Assembly (NCBI GenBank): GCA_006176705.1
Contig: QRFJ01000302.1
Span: 744,001-808,000, forward strand
From: Cocos nucifera
Lineage: Eukaryota > Streptophyta > Magnoliopsida > Arecales > Arecaceae
Direction: 5' to 3'
Length of the DNA stretch: 64,000 nucleotides
Made by a program: the position numbers and the translations under genes. Positions 10,984 to 22,365 of the stretch are shown here, piece after piece. The first letter of the stretch is position 1; each line of letters starts with the position of its first letter. The notes under the pieces were generated by a model. That model did not search any database and was not told the origin of the DNA. It was given only the letters and a program-made list of their open reading frames with translations.

Positions 10984-13919
10984 CTATGAATTTCTTATCT
11001 TTGCTTCTTGCTCCTTGACCGCAAAAGTTAGAGATCTTACATCCAAAGCGCCTGATAGTTCACTCTGACATTGCTGCCAAGTACAACAAGACAACAAAAG
11101 GCATGATGACATGATATTGCATACGTGTTAATCTGTAAAAACTTCATCTTATAAATATGATTGTAGGTCCCATTGATTTTTGAGCAAGCATGGATCCTCC
11201 GTTGTGCACCACATGGTGCAATGCATCACATGCACTATCCATCGTGTGATGGACAGCTAGGCATGAATGCATACCGCACGTGACCACTTGCAGCCATCCA
11301 TCGTGCAATAGGATGGTTGTGCGATGCACGGCACTATGCGGTGCATCACGTGCATAGCAAAGAATCCGCGCACTTTTGGAGTTACGTCAACCAATCTGAA
11401 AATATTTTAAATGAGATCACCATAATTTTTTCTTTGACATTGGAACAAAAGGAGGAAGAAAGGAAAATGATAACAATGCGTTCTGGTTTTGATAGAGGGA
11501 TAATAACATATGCGAATGAGTGCATCCACTTGCTAGCACAAATGTTCAGGATGTGCATGCAATGCTAATAGCAATTGGCATGGATGTTTGAATAGAAATT
11601 ATGTGCAGAACATGTTAGCGGTTAACTAATAGATTTAGATCCTCATTGATCAAACTCACTCCTATACAGCAACAACATGCACAACCCACAATATTGTCTG
11701 TCCAATGATGCATTATAGCTATTTATGCTGTTTAGAAACCAAAGCGCTAGTTACAGGATTACAACAAAGACCGGATTTCTTTTTTTTCATTGGTTCAGTT
11801 ATGCTTATATAAACATGGACATAAACAGCAGCACAACAATTGGGGTCGAATTTTCATATCTATCTGAATCCATCCTCATTAAGAATAACTAAACGGAAAC
11901 ATACCTTAACACAGTTAGCAATATGGATCTACTACCAAAAATTGATTAACCTCAACATGTAAAAACTTGGTAAATGATGCCTTATGATGTTCAACATAAG
12001 CAAAGGAAGCCAACAGAAGAGGATAAGAAAGCAGAAGGAGAGACCTATGGCACATGATAGTGCCTTGGGATACATTTATCTGTAGCATGTAAATGTGGAA
12101 TAGGGAGTTCGCATCTAGACCAGAAATAACAAGCATGCCATCTAGAATTTCCAACCTGCAGAACAAATGAAGGATGTCCTCTACTGATTTTTTTTTCCAC
12201 CCTACAACTAAAAGGAAATCACTATGAACTTTGGATGCTGATCGAAGCCAATTCAGGTTAGGTGATATCTCCTTCAAGAAAATAGATTGAAATATATCAC
12301 TAGGAGATCCTTTGATTTTATTGATACTTTTAAGCAGAATGGTGGCAAATTAGGAGTTTCATGTGTCATAAGTTAACAACACATAAGCCTTGGTACAGAC
12401 ATAACCCTTTCTAACTTCAGACGTTTGAGTATTTGACCCTTAGAGCTGTTATCTATTCAATTCATATATAAAGTCGGATTTTAAATGTTCTATTGGTTAT
12501 CTAAAAGAATTTGGAGAGTTGCATACAATAATTTCAAAATATAAGGACACACAAGAACAAATTCTCTACGGTAGTCAATGCATCAAAAATTCGAGCAAAT
12601 ATTTACATCTTTTTTGAAACTAGATCCATGCTCAGAAGTCAGAACAACCTCTACGTGAGCCATCTTCCGAGATTCGATTGACAACAGACAGTAAATACAC
12701 GTTGCTGAGATTGCTACCAAAATTCGGCCAGTGTACCATGTCCTATCCCTTGTCAATTAAAATGTCAGAGTCACTACTCACTAGAGACCATCCATCTTTA
12801 AGCATCTATATGTTTTGAGAAGGAATACTAACCTCTCTAGTAATTTCATCCTTCATATCCGAACATGATGCAAAAGATTAACACTAAGTAATACGGAATT
12901 CTTAAAAGTTATCTAATTCTACAATTAAATTGGGATTTATTCAATTAGCAAACAAGGTAAAGCTGGCTTTGTAATGTATCACTTAATACCTCTTCCAGCA
13001 GCCGCGCCCGGTGTTCCATCTCCTCTGTGGACAATCCCTCCTGCTTATGAACCAGCGGCAGAACGTACAGGAGGTGCGACCGGAGGAACTCCGAGCAATG
13101 CCGAGCGAGGCCGCACGCCGGGAACGCGGACTGGCACCCGACAGGGAAAAAGGGGCAATTCACCATCCTCATCGGGCAAACCGTGATGCAATGCCGGTCC
13201 ATCTCCCGCCGGACGAGGCTCTCCGAGCACCCCTGCTCGCACGGCACCACCCTGTAGGGGCACGCCGCGTAGTGCCGCTCCCTGTGCGCCGCGCAGAACT
13301 TGGCCATGCAGCCCTCGCTGTCGCACTCCACCGACCGGAATTCGCATCCGTTTTTATGCTCGGCCAATGCTTCCTCCGTGTCGAATTTCATCCCACAATG
13401 GAACTCGTTCTTGAAATCCAGATTCCTTAACAGAATTTCTGCGACCGACTCCCTTCTGTCGATCGACCAGAATCGATTCGTCTCCATTTCTTGACCGAAA
13501 TCGTCGATCTTGTCCTCTCGGCTCTCGCTCAGCAGCCAGCCGGAGACGCGGCCGAACATGGTTCTTTTCGAGCTGGCGAAGTCTTCCATGAGGTCGGAGA
13601 CGATGTCGGCCGGGTCGTCGGGCTTCTCTTCGGCGGGATTTGGATCTAGATCGGTGTTTTCGGGATGAATTATCGATTCGGCGATGTAGGTTTGGCTGCG
13701 TTGGGTGAGGTACTCCACCATTTCTTTTCGAATGTCGACGGCGACGGAGGAGGGCCCGGAGAAGAGGTTGCCGGCGGTGGCATCGACGCAGGCGGCGCCG
13801 AGGCCGGGGAGGAGGAGCTGCGCGAGCTTGTGGACCATCTCGGCATCGCAGTGGGGGCAGGGGTGGGACGGGGGAACGGCGTCTTTCGCCAAAGGGGGAT
13901 CAGAGGCCGGCAGATCCAT
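10984..13919 (-). CDS. TRAF-type zinc-finger protein, complete, two exons
   Basis: Exon 1 runs 13919-12990 (310 codons) and ends GAG|GTATTAAG. Exon 2 runs 11073-10984 after a CAG acceptor and encodes QCQSELSGALDVRSLTFAVK plus nine residues and TAG, for 339 residues in all. Residues 175-275 hold paired Cys/His fingers: HCGMKFDTEEALAEHKNGC, CDSEGCMAKFCAAHRERH, CPYRVVPCEQGC, HCITVCPMRMVNCPFFPVGC and CGLARHC, the TRAF-type arrangement. An N-terminal CPHC at 21-24 is a possible extra metal site, and the middle (90-150) is acidic. After the fingers a helical segment with LLEE and DVRSLT motifs matches plant TRAF-type zinc-finger-related proteins, which lack a MATH domain and whose function is little known. 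Exon 1 is GC-rich, the 1.9-kb intron AT-rich. The family is secure; the role is open. Confidence 0.85.
11180..11360. repeat. Dyad-rich GCATCACRTGCA segment in the zinc-finger gene intron
   Basis: Variants of TGCATCACATGCA, GTGCACCACATGGTGC and CCATCGTG recur in both orientations over about 180 bp, including two CACGTG cores (near 11278 and 11348). The density of short palindromes suggests a decayed MITE or a foldback sequence. No terminal repeat or target duplication was defined. Confidence 0.45.
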
Positions 13920-14166
13920 TGAGATGGAGAGGGGGTGGGAAGAAGAGGAGCGATTTCCTGAGGGAATGGGTTTGGATGAGGAAAGGGAACAAGGGAGAAT
14001 GAGAGAGAGGTGGCAATCCGATCAGAGAATGCGGATCTGGATTCCAGGTTTCAACCTCTGTCGACTTCTTATTCCTGGTCTTCTGGTTGTTGGACATCGA
14101 AATCATGTTCATGTTTTTTACCAACATTGGTAACCATGTCTCTTTCAGAAAAAATAATAATGTTAT

Positions 14167-14168
<2 letters not shown>

Positions 14169-14197
<29 letters not shown>
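14169..14197. repeat. (TA)n microsatellite
   Basis: Uninterrupted alternating A and T over about 29 bp. Confidence 0.95.
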
Positions 14198-14198
<1 letters not shown>

Positions 14199-14250
14199 CA
14201 ACATTATCTTTTTTTTTAGAAAAAAATGATGTGCGCAGATTCACGTAGGC

Positions 14251-14332
14251 ATATAATATGGATTCCTTAATTAGGGACTATCTTCTTGGAAATATAATAT
14301 GGATTCCTTAATTAGGGACTATCTTCTTGGAA
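14251..14332. repeat. Tandem duplication, two copies of 41 bp
   Basis: The unit beginning ATATAATATGGATTCCTTAA at 14251 is repeated at 14292 with essentially no change, so the duplication is recent. Confidence 0.9.
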
Positions 14333-16726
14333 AAAAAAAAATTATGATTATATAAGAAAAATATGTATAATATTTACAAAGGAAGTAATGAAATATATGA
14401 ATTGATTCCATCCAACATTATCTCTTGTATAAAAAAAGAAGCTGATTCATAATCACGCAGGTTCGTATCTCTTTCGGAATCATTTTTTTTCGATTGTAAC
14501 AGACAAGCTAGATATTTGGTAGATCTCATTGAGCGTTTTTTTTTTTGAATTAGATTCGCCGGTTCTAGAATTTAAAACTAGACCTCAAAAATACTTGAGA
14601 TAGTATACTTGCCACAAAATTGGTCATGCAAGCTGGATCTAAATCTATAAATCGGTCGGGTCAATTAAGTTGGGGCACCATTAGCTTTTTGAGTTCTGCC
14701 TTGGTTTAGTAAAAAGTTTGGATCTGATTAGCGTCTTGGAAAGTTTGGAACATTTTTCAATATAAAGCAGGTTGAATGAAGTACTCTTGGGCCACCGGTG
14801 ATTTGGCAAGGACACAGATATGTCGACCCTTGGATTGTCACGAACTGAAAATATGTGGACCTACGCTACGCAGTATCATGCGTGGATTCAAAAAGTGCCA
14901 TGATTATGATATGATCCCGTACGTTTTATTTGAACCTTGGAATGAAATTTCTATACATTCATTATAGTCTTGAGCTGCCCGGCAAATGTCGTTACAATAG
15001 AATACTAACCCAGCATAATCCATGTGCTAATAATTTCTTAGAGAAATGAGGTAGAAATGAAATAAGACCGATAGAATACTAATAATGCAAATCTAATTTA
15101 AGAGCCAACTTTATGTGATTGGCTATTAGATGACATTAATATTGCATAGATTGTACGTTCCAAATCATCCACGTCATAACATTAAGTAATTACCATATTT
15201 TCAAGGATTGGACTCGATATGAGATGAATCAGCTTTCGCCTAACAGGTACCATCAGATGGATGTATAGATGACTGGAGGGAGGGGTTTGATTGTGGAGGT
15301 GAGAATGAGCTGATTGTGGAGGTGCGAAGATTGTAGTAGTAGTTGATGTTTGGGAGGGGGGAGGGGCCCAGATGGACCAGACCCTTGAGGCAATCAATGT
15401 GTCATGGAGACGAGGAGGTGGAAGTTATGAGCTCTATCGTAGAGATGGAGCGAAAAGGGCAATCGAGTGTGGGTCAGCTCATGTTTAATTAAGAAAACTT
15501 ATCCTGAAATTGATGGATGGATGGATGGACTTTGGTGATCTGATCTATTAATTTCTTTGCTGAATCTTTTTTTTTTTTAATTTCTCACTTGATAATCTTT
15601 TTATAAAAAGTTTTAGGGGAAAAGTACGAAGATGCAAGTCAAAAACATTAGAAGTGTGATTAATGGTGTAATTATTAAAGATTCTTTTTTTTATGAAAAT
15701 GCCTTATCATTTTTTAAACAAAAAAAATTGATTTTTTCAGTTACTGACTCGTTCTAAATAATAGTGCACGATAATTCAACACTTCCTCAATACACGATAT
15801 GACTCATATATAAAGAGGCTAATAACATTCTAGGTCATTGCTCTTTGCAAATAATAGTTACCACGCGCTGGACGGTCTAATAAATCTATACTTTTATTAT
15901 TTAAGATTAATTAATAATTAGTCGAAGATCTATGCATGAAATAGATAATTACGATCTATAATGATTAAATATTTTTAATAATATTTTTTAAATTTTTTTA
16001 AATATTTTTATTTATTTATTATTATATAATATATTTTTTTATTATTTTATAAAATAATATTTTATTTTTTTTATTTTATTTTTTTATTTTTATATCTTCT
16101 ATGCGTCCATTGGTATCACTGCACTCCCTATCATCCCACCATGGCTCTCCTTCTCTTTCGATAAACATCGATCCCGATTACATTCCCATCTTCTCTCTTT
16201 TTCTTATATCTTTTTCGTACCCGACAGTGCCATCACCTCCCCTGCCATTCTATCACCGATTTTCTTCTCTCTTGACAAACATCAATCTTGATCGCACTTT
16301 TTGGCATTTCTGTTGGTACCGTTGCCTCTGGCACTATTTCTTTCTTTTCTTTTCTTCTTCTTTTCTTATAAAATAATATTTTTTTCTATTTTCATATCTT
16401 CTTCACCCGTCGGTGTCTACCTCCTTTTCTCTCTCAATAAATGTCGATCCTGATCGCACTCTCATCCTTTCATTGCTTTTAATACTGTTAGTGCAGAAAT
16501 TGGTCGTCGCTGGAGGTCGCTGGAGTCGAGGCCGCTGAGGTCGCCGTCGGAGACCTGCAAAACAAAGTCCCATCCGGAGTCGGTGGGAGGTGGCTCCGGC
16601 AGGACCCTCCGACGCTCAAGTCAACTCTGGCCAACAGGAATGGAGTGCTCGGAATGAGTTCCAGAGCTTAGAGAAGAAGAGGAGAGCTTAGAGATTAGAG
16701 ATTAGAGATCAGCGTATCTGGAGGGC

Positions 16727-16734
16727 CCTTTATA
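16727..16734 (-). promoter_or_regulatory. TATA box of the solo LTR
   Basis: TATAAAGG on the minus strand, at the position equivalent to TATAAAAA in the two other LTR copies (18436-18443 and 24427-24434). Confidence 0.5.
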
Positions 16735-17079
16735 GGTGGAGCTTAGTTGATGGTGACGGCCATACCACCTGACAGAGAGCCGTTGGGACCGCATGGAGTT
16801 TGATACGGAGAGGAAGGCGTCGTCAGGTGGATGGTGACAGCCATACTGACGGGTCGTGGGCCGCATGGGGTTGGTTACGGAGAGAGTGGCGTCGCCAGTA
16901 GTGGCGGCCATGTCGTCCAGACTTGTTGTCTATTGCGGACTGACGGCGACGGTTCGTCCAGAGAAGTTCGGACTTGTAGGAGAGTTTGGCTGAAAGAAAA
17001 GCTCGAGAGGAGCTCGGCTCCCACAGGCGTTTGGTCGGAGGTGCGCGGCTAAGGCTCGGTCGCTTGGGAGTTCGGCCGC

Positions 17080-17307
17080 TTGAAATTAAAGGAGCTCGGC
17101 CGACTGAAGGGACGGCCGCTTGAGGAGTTCGACCGCTTGGAATTGAAGGAGCTCGGCCGGCTGAAGAGACGGCTGCTTGAGGAGTTCGACTACTTGGAAT
17201 TGAAGAAGCTCGGCCTACTGAAGGGACGGCCGCTTGAGGAGTTCGGCCGCTTGGAATTGAAGAAGCTCGGCCGACTGAAGGGATGGCCGCTGGAGGAGTT
17301 CGGCTGG
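17080..17307. repeat. 57-bp tandem repeat, four units, inside the solo LTR
   Basis: Four consecutive 57-bp units begin TTGAAATTAAAGGAGCTCGG or a close variant. Because 57 is divisible by 3, one plus-strand frame stays open as a 19-residue repeat of the type LELKELGRLKGRPLEEFDR, giving a 111-codon open frame (17080-17415). Nothing suggests it is translated; the LTR is transcribed from the other strand. Confidence 0.85.
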
Positions 17308-17643
17308 CTAGAGGGGTTCGGCAGGAGCTCGGTCGGGCAAAGTTCGACCGATGGACGTCCGATGAGGAGTTCGGCCGCTGAGAGGCCCGAAGAAGCTCGA
17401 CTGAGGCCCGGTTGAAGGACTTTGGTTGCTAAGTGGTTCGGCTAAGGCTCGTCCGCTGAGGAGTTCGACCGCTGGAGAGTTCGGCCGCTAAGTAGCTCGG
17501 TCGGCTGAACGGGTTGGAAGAAGCTCGACCGCTGGAAGTTTGGCTGAAGCCCGTCTGCTGAAGCTCTTCTGCGGCTACTGGTTGCATTAGGCTGAGCATC
17601 GAGCTAGACTTCGGTTGGAGCGGGATTTATCCCCAACAAATAT

Positions 17644-18185
17644 CTTCTCCAAATATTTGAAGTCTATTAAGCGCAGAGACTTGGCTTTCAAATCGATGAA
17701 GTATCATACTTTATTTATGAATAATTTATTAAATTTAATCCGATCCGATCCGATGGATCGATTCATATCTTAAAATATATTATTTTTTAAAAATAATAAA
17801 AATATTATTTTTTAAAAAATAAATTATTATATTATTATTTTTAAAATTAAAAAATATTATTTTTTAAAATAATAATATTTTTAAATATTTTAGTCTCTTA
17901 TTTTTTTATTTTTATTTTTAAAATATTATTTTTTTTTATTTTTAAAATATTATTTTATTATTATTTAAAAATAATATTTTAATTATTAATAATAATAAAA
18001 TAATAATCCACGTGGCATAACTAAAATAATCTGAGATGCTGAGGTGATAACACCACAATTCTCCTCCATCGAGTATTATTTTATATATAAAATAATAAAT
18101 TTTTAAAAATATTTTTCATCTCTTATCCTTTTCTTTTTTATTTTTAAAATATTTTTTAAAATTTTTAAAATATTATTTTATTATT
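17644..18185. other. A/T-dominated spacer between the solo LTR and the full Tat-like element
   Basis: Mostly runs of A and T. A short informative stretch at 18020-18100, with TGAGATGCTGAGGTG and a later GAGTATT, has a related copy just beyond the other end of the Tat-like element, at 25220-25300. No gene. Confidence 0.5.
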
Positions 18186-18190
18186 ATTTA

Positions 18191-19188
18191 TGTTGGTGCA
18201 GAAACTGATCGTCGTCGGAGGTCATTGGAGTCGAGGCTGCTGAGGTCACCGTCGGGGACCTGCAAAACAGAATCCCATCCGAAGCCGGTGGAGGGTAGCT
18301 CCGGCAGGACCCTCCGATGCTCAAGTCAGCTCTGGCCAACAGGAATGGAGTGCTCGGAATGAGTTTCGGAGCTTGAAGAAGAAGAGGAGAGCTTAGGGAT
18401 CAGAGAGATTAGAGTTAGCGTATCTGGAGGGGTCCTTTTTATAGCGGAGCTTGATGGTGACAGCTGCAGCTGCATGCTGGCGAGCCGCTCGAGGTTCGGC
18501 GGAGCCAGTCTCACGGAAAGGTGCCGTGTGCGGTGGGTTGATGGTGACAGCCATCGCCGCCTCATAGCGGATCGCTATCACTCGTGGTGGACTGATCGTG
18601 ATGGTTGCAAAGCTTGCGGTGGACTGATGGTGATGGCCATAGAGCCAGCCGAATGAAGGGTTGAAGGCCTTCGTCGTGTGCCCATTTCGGAGGAGTTCGG
18701 GCTCCTGAAGAGGAAGCTTGGAGGGAGTTCGGCTCCCATAGGCATCTGGCTGGAGGTATGCAGCTAAGGCTCGTCCGCTGAGGAGTTCGGCCACTGGAAA
18801 TCTGAAGCTCGGCCATTGGAGAGTTCTACCAAATGTTGGACTTCGGCTGAGACTCGTCAGCTGAGGAGTTCGGCCACTGGGAATTCGAAGCTCGGCCATT
18901 GAAGAGTTCGGTCGGCTGTTAAACTTCGGCCGAGGCTCGACCGCTGTGGAGTTCGAGGAGCTCAGTAGCTAACTAGCTCGGCCGACTGAATGGGTTGGAA
19001 GAAGCTTGGCCGTTGGGGGTTCGACCGAAGCCCGACTGCTTAGAGTCCAAGGAGCTCGGGCGCTAAGTAGTTTGATCGACTATAGGAGTTTGGCTAAGAT
19101 CCATCCGTCGAAGCTCTTCTGTGGCTACAGGTTGCATTAGGCCGAGCATCGAGCTAGACTTCGGTGGGAGCGGGATTTATCCCCAATA
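18191..19188 (-). repeat. 3' LTR of the Tat-like element (998 bp)
   Basis: The plus-strand left end is TGTTGGTGCAGAAAC and the right end TTTATCCCCAATA. A TATAAAAA box lies at 18436-18443 on the minus strand. Much of the remaining U3 is a loose array of short units built on GGAGTTCGGCC, GAAGCTCGGCC and GCTCGTCCGCTGA. Confidence 0.85.
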
Positions 19189-19206
19189 CTAGCCCCCCTC
19201 ACTCCC
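19189..19206 (-). other. Polypurine tract next to the 3' LTR
   Basis: On the minus strand GGGAGTGAGGGGGGCTAG lies directly before the LTR start TATTGGGG. A purine-rich tract here is the expected plus-strand primer of reverse transcription, and it confirms minus orientation. Confidence 0.65.
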
Positions 19207-19540
19207 GAGTTCGAAAATCGAAGGAAGGGGGTGCAGGAAAGGCGACTGTCGAAGTCTTCCTCTGAGCTCTGTGCTGGTCTAGGTCGAAGCTCGGGGGGAT
19301 CTCGCCTCCAGCTGAAGTTGATATCGAGGTTGAAGCCCGGGGAAGATCCCATCTCCAGCCGAGGTTGAGGGGGGCTTCGTCTGCTGCGATCGAAGTCGGA
19401 GAGGTTGCGCTCCTCGGGGGCGACATTGTCTCCTACAGCTCGAGGTCGATGTGGGCACTCGGGAGAGATCTGATTTCAGGGCAAGGTTGTCTCCGATCTT
19501 ATCTCTGGCCGAGGTGGAGTTGAAGCTCTCCAGCCGAGGT
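19207..19540 (-). other. Degenerate edge of the satellite array
   Basis: GAGGTTGA, GAGATC and CGGGGGAGATC phrases recur irregularly, so this looks like a diverged margin of the main array. Short open frames on the minus strand here are by-products of the repeat. Confidence 0.5.
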
Positions 19541-22365
19541 TGATCGGGCACGCGGGGGAGATCTCATCTCCTGCGGTCGAGCTTTCCTCGGGGGAGATCT
19601 TATCTATGGCCGAGGTTGTCCATGGTCGCTCGAGAGAGATCTTATCTCTAACCGAGGTTGCCTCGGGGGAGATCTTATCTCTTAGCCGAGGTTTGCTCGT
19701 GTTAGGACGAGGTTCTCCTCCTGTTCCTAACCGAGGTTGTCCGGTCGCTCGGAAGAGATCTTATCTCTAGCCGAGGTTGATGCTCACGTTAGGACGAGGT
19801 TTCTCCTCCTATTCCTAACGGGTTGTTCACGGTCGCTTGGAAGAGATCTTATCTCTAGCCGAGGTTGACTCGGTCGCTCGGGAGAGATCTTATCTCTAGC
19901 CGAGGTTGATGCTCGCGTTAGGACGAGGTTCTTCTCCTATTCCTAATGGGCTGGCACGGTCGCTCGGAGAGATCTTATCTCTAGCCGAGGTGGCCGAGAT
20001 CTTATCTCCTGCGGTCGAGCTTCTCTCGGGGGATCTTATCTCCTGCTCGAGGTGGGCGTCGGGGGAGATCTTATCTCCTACGGACGTGCTCGCGTTAGGA
20101 CGAGGTTCTCCTCCTGTTTCCTAACCGAGGTTGTTCACGGTCGCTCGGGAGAGATCTTATCTCTAGCCGAGGTTGTCAACGGTCGCTCGGGAGAGATCTT
20201 ATCTCTAGCCGAGGTTGATCCTCGGGTTAGGACGAGGTTCTCCTCCTGTTCCTAACCGAGGTTGTTCACGCGGTCGGGAGAGATCTTATCTCTAGCCGAG
20301 GTTGAGGTCGCTCGGGAGATCTTATCTCTAGCCGAGGTTGATGCTCGTGTCAGGACGAGGTTCTCCTCCTATTCCTAACCGAGGTGTTCACGGTCCTCAG
20401 GAGAGATCTTATCTCTAGGAGGTTGACGCTCGGGAGAGATCTTATCTCTAGCCGAGGTTGACTCAGTCGCTTGGGAGAGATCTTATCTCTAGCCGAGGTT
20501 GATGCTCCGTTAGGACGAGGTTATCCTCCTGTTTCTAACGGGCCACGATCGCTCGGGAGAGATCTTATCTCTGATCGAGTTGATGCTCGCGTTAGGACGA
20601 AGTTCTCCTCCTATTCCTAATCGAGGTTGTTCACGATCGCTCGGGAGAAATCTTATCTCTAGCCGAGGTTGTCAAGATCGCTCGGAAGAGATCTTATCTC
20701 TAGCCGAGGTTGATCCTTGGGTTAGGATGAGGTTCTCCTCCTGTTCCTAACCGAGGTTGTCCGGGTCGCTCGGGAGAGATCTTATCTCTAGCCGAGGTTG
20801 ATGCTCACGTTAGGACGAGGTTCTCCTCCTATTCCTAACGGGCCACGGTCGCTTGGAAGAGATCTTATCTCTAGCCGAGGTTGACTCGGTCGCTCGGGAG
20901 AGATCTTATCTCTTAGTCGAGGTTGATGCTCGCATTAGGACGAGGTTCTTCTCCTATTCCTAATGGGCCCACGTCGCTCGGAGAGATCTTATCTCTGGCC
21001 GAGGTTGATGCTCGCGTTAGGACGAGGTTCTCCTCCTGTTCCTAACCGAGGTTGTTCACGGTCGCTCGGGAGAGATCTTATCTCTAGCCGAGGTTGTCAA
21101 CGGTCACTCGGGAGAGATCTTATTTCTAGCCGAGATTGATCCTCGGGTTAGGACGAGGTTCTCCTCCTGTTCCTAACCGAGGTTGTCCGCGGTCGCTCGA
21201 GAGAGATCTTATCTCTAGCTGAGGTTTGATGCTCACGTCAGGATGAGGTTCTCTTTCTATTCCTAATGGGCCCATGGTCGCTCGGGAGAGATCTTATCTC
21301 TAGCCGAGGTTGACTCAGTCGCTTGGGAGAGATTTTATCTCTAGCCGAGGTTGATGCTCGCGTTAGGACGAGGTTCTCCTCCTGTTTCTAACGGGCCCAC
21401 GGTCGCTCGGGAGAGATCTTATCTCTAATCGAGGTTGATGCTTGCGTTAGGATGAATTCTCCTCCTGTTCCTAACCGAGGTTGTTTACGATCGCTCGGGA
21501 GAAATCTTATCTCTAGCCGAGGTTGTCAACGATCGCTCGGAAGAGATCTTATCTCTAGCCGAGGTTGATCCTCGGGTTAGGACGAGGTTCTCTCCCTGTT
21601 CCTAACCGAGGTTATCCGCTGTCGCTCGGGAGAGATCTTATCTCTAGCCGAGGTTGATGCTCACGTTATAGGACGAGGTTCTCCTCCTATTTCTAACGGG
21701 CCCATGGTCGCTCGGAAGAGATCTTATCTCTAGCTGAGGTTGACTCGGTCGCTCGGGAGAGATCTTATCTCTAGTCGAGGTTGATGCTCGCGTTAGGATG
21801 AGGTTCTCCTCCTGTTCCTAATGGGCTCTCGGTCGCTCGGGAGAGATCTTATCTCTGGCCGAGGTTGATGCTCGCGTTAGGACGATGTTCTCCTCCTATT
21901 CCTAACCGAGGTTGTTCAACGGTCGCTCGGAAGAGATCTTATCTCTGGCCGAGGTTGATGCTCGCGTTAGGACGATGTTCTCCTCCTGTTCCTAACCGAG
22001 GTTGTTCACGGTCGCTCGGGAGAGATCTTATCTCTAGCCGAGATTGTCAACGGTCGCTCGGAAGAGATCTTATCTCTAGCCGAGGTTGATCCTCGGATTA
22101 GGACGAGGTTCTCCTCCTGTTCCTAACCGAGGTCGTCCGCGGTCACTCGAGAGAGATCTTATCTCTAGCCGAGGTTGATCCTCACATTAGAACAAGGTTC
22201 TCCTCCTGTTCCTAACAGGCTGTGGGGGCACATAAGGGTTGCTGTCAGAGCCTCTCCCCCCATCTCATCCTTTATGAATGAGGCCTTCGCTCGGAAGAGA
22301 TCTTATCTCTAGCCGAGGTTGTTGCTCGCGTTAGGATGAGGTTCTCCTCCTGTTCCTAACGCGGT
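19541..22365. repeat. Higher-order satellite-like array of two alternating hairpin modules
   Basis: Two modules recur through 2.8 kb. Module A, about 40 bp, is GGTCGCTCGG, then GAGAGATCTTATCTCT, then AGCCGAGGTTG; its core has arms AGAGAT and ATCTCT around CTT. Module B, about 45 bp, begins ATGCTCGCGTTAGGACGAGG and continues TTCTCCTCCTGTTCCTAAC; its arms GTTAGGA and TCCTAAC enclose inner arms GAGG and CCTC. Modules are joined by GTTGTCAACGG, GTTGTTCACGG, GTTGACTCGG or GGGCCCACGG linkers in a recurring order. The distinctive linker GATCCTCGGGTTAGG recurs near 20214, 20710, 21136, 21564 and 22084, so the higher-order period is roughly 430-520 bp. It fills the 3' untranslated part of the element. 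Confidence 0.9.

Larger units (their letters stand above)
13920..16480. other. AT-rich intergenic region upstream of the zinc-finger gene; no gene recognised
   Basis: 13920-14100 is probably promoter and 5' UTR of the minus-strand zinc-finger gene. The rest has homopolymer runs, a TA microsatellite and a short GATG run near 15511. At 15940-16090 it is almost pure A/T. From 16100 to 16480 a pyrimidine-rich stretch repeats a phrase like AACATCGATCCCGATTACA about three times in degenerate form. Open frames are short and look accidental. Confidence 0.4.
16486..17638 (-). mobile_element. Solo LTR of the Tat-like retrotransposon family
   Basis: Ends are TGTTAGTGCAG at 16486 and CCCCAACA at 17638, matching the LTRs at 18191-19188 and 24182-25163. 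Flanks are AATAC (16481-16485) and AATAT (17639-17643), a 5-bp target duplication with one change. No internal region is attached, so this is a solo LTR left by recombination between two LTRs. The minus-strand TATA box and the shared block GAGACCTGCAAAAC set its orientation. It is 1153 bp against 998 and 982 for the other copies, mainly because of a 57-bp tandem expansion. Confidence 0.85.

Noticed and set aside
12974..13922. Plus-strand frames of 64-139 codons opposite the TRAF-type gene
   Set aside because: They are antisense shadows of GC-rich exon 1, whose minus-strand frame has clear zinc-finger spacing and a matching second exon.
19541..22365. CRISPR-like array
   Set aside because: Repeats are tandem with repeated linkers, not unique spacers, and the array lies inside a plant LTR retrotransposon.
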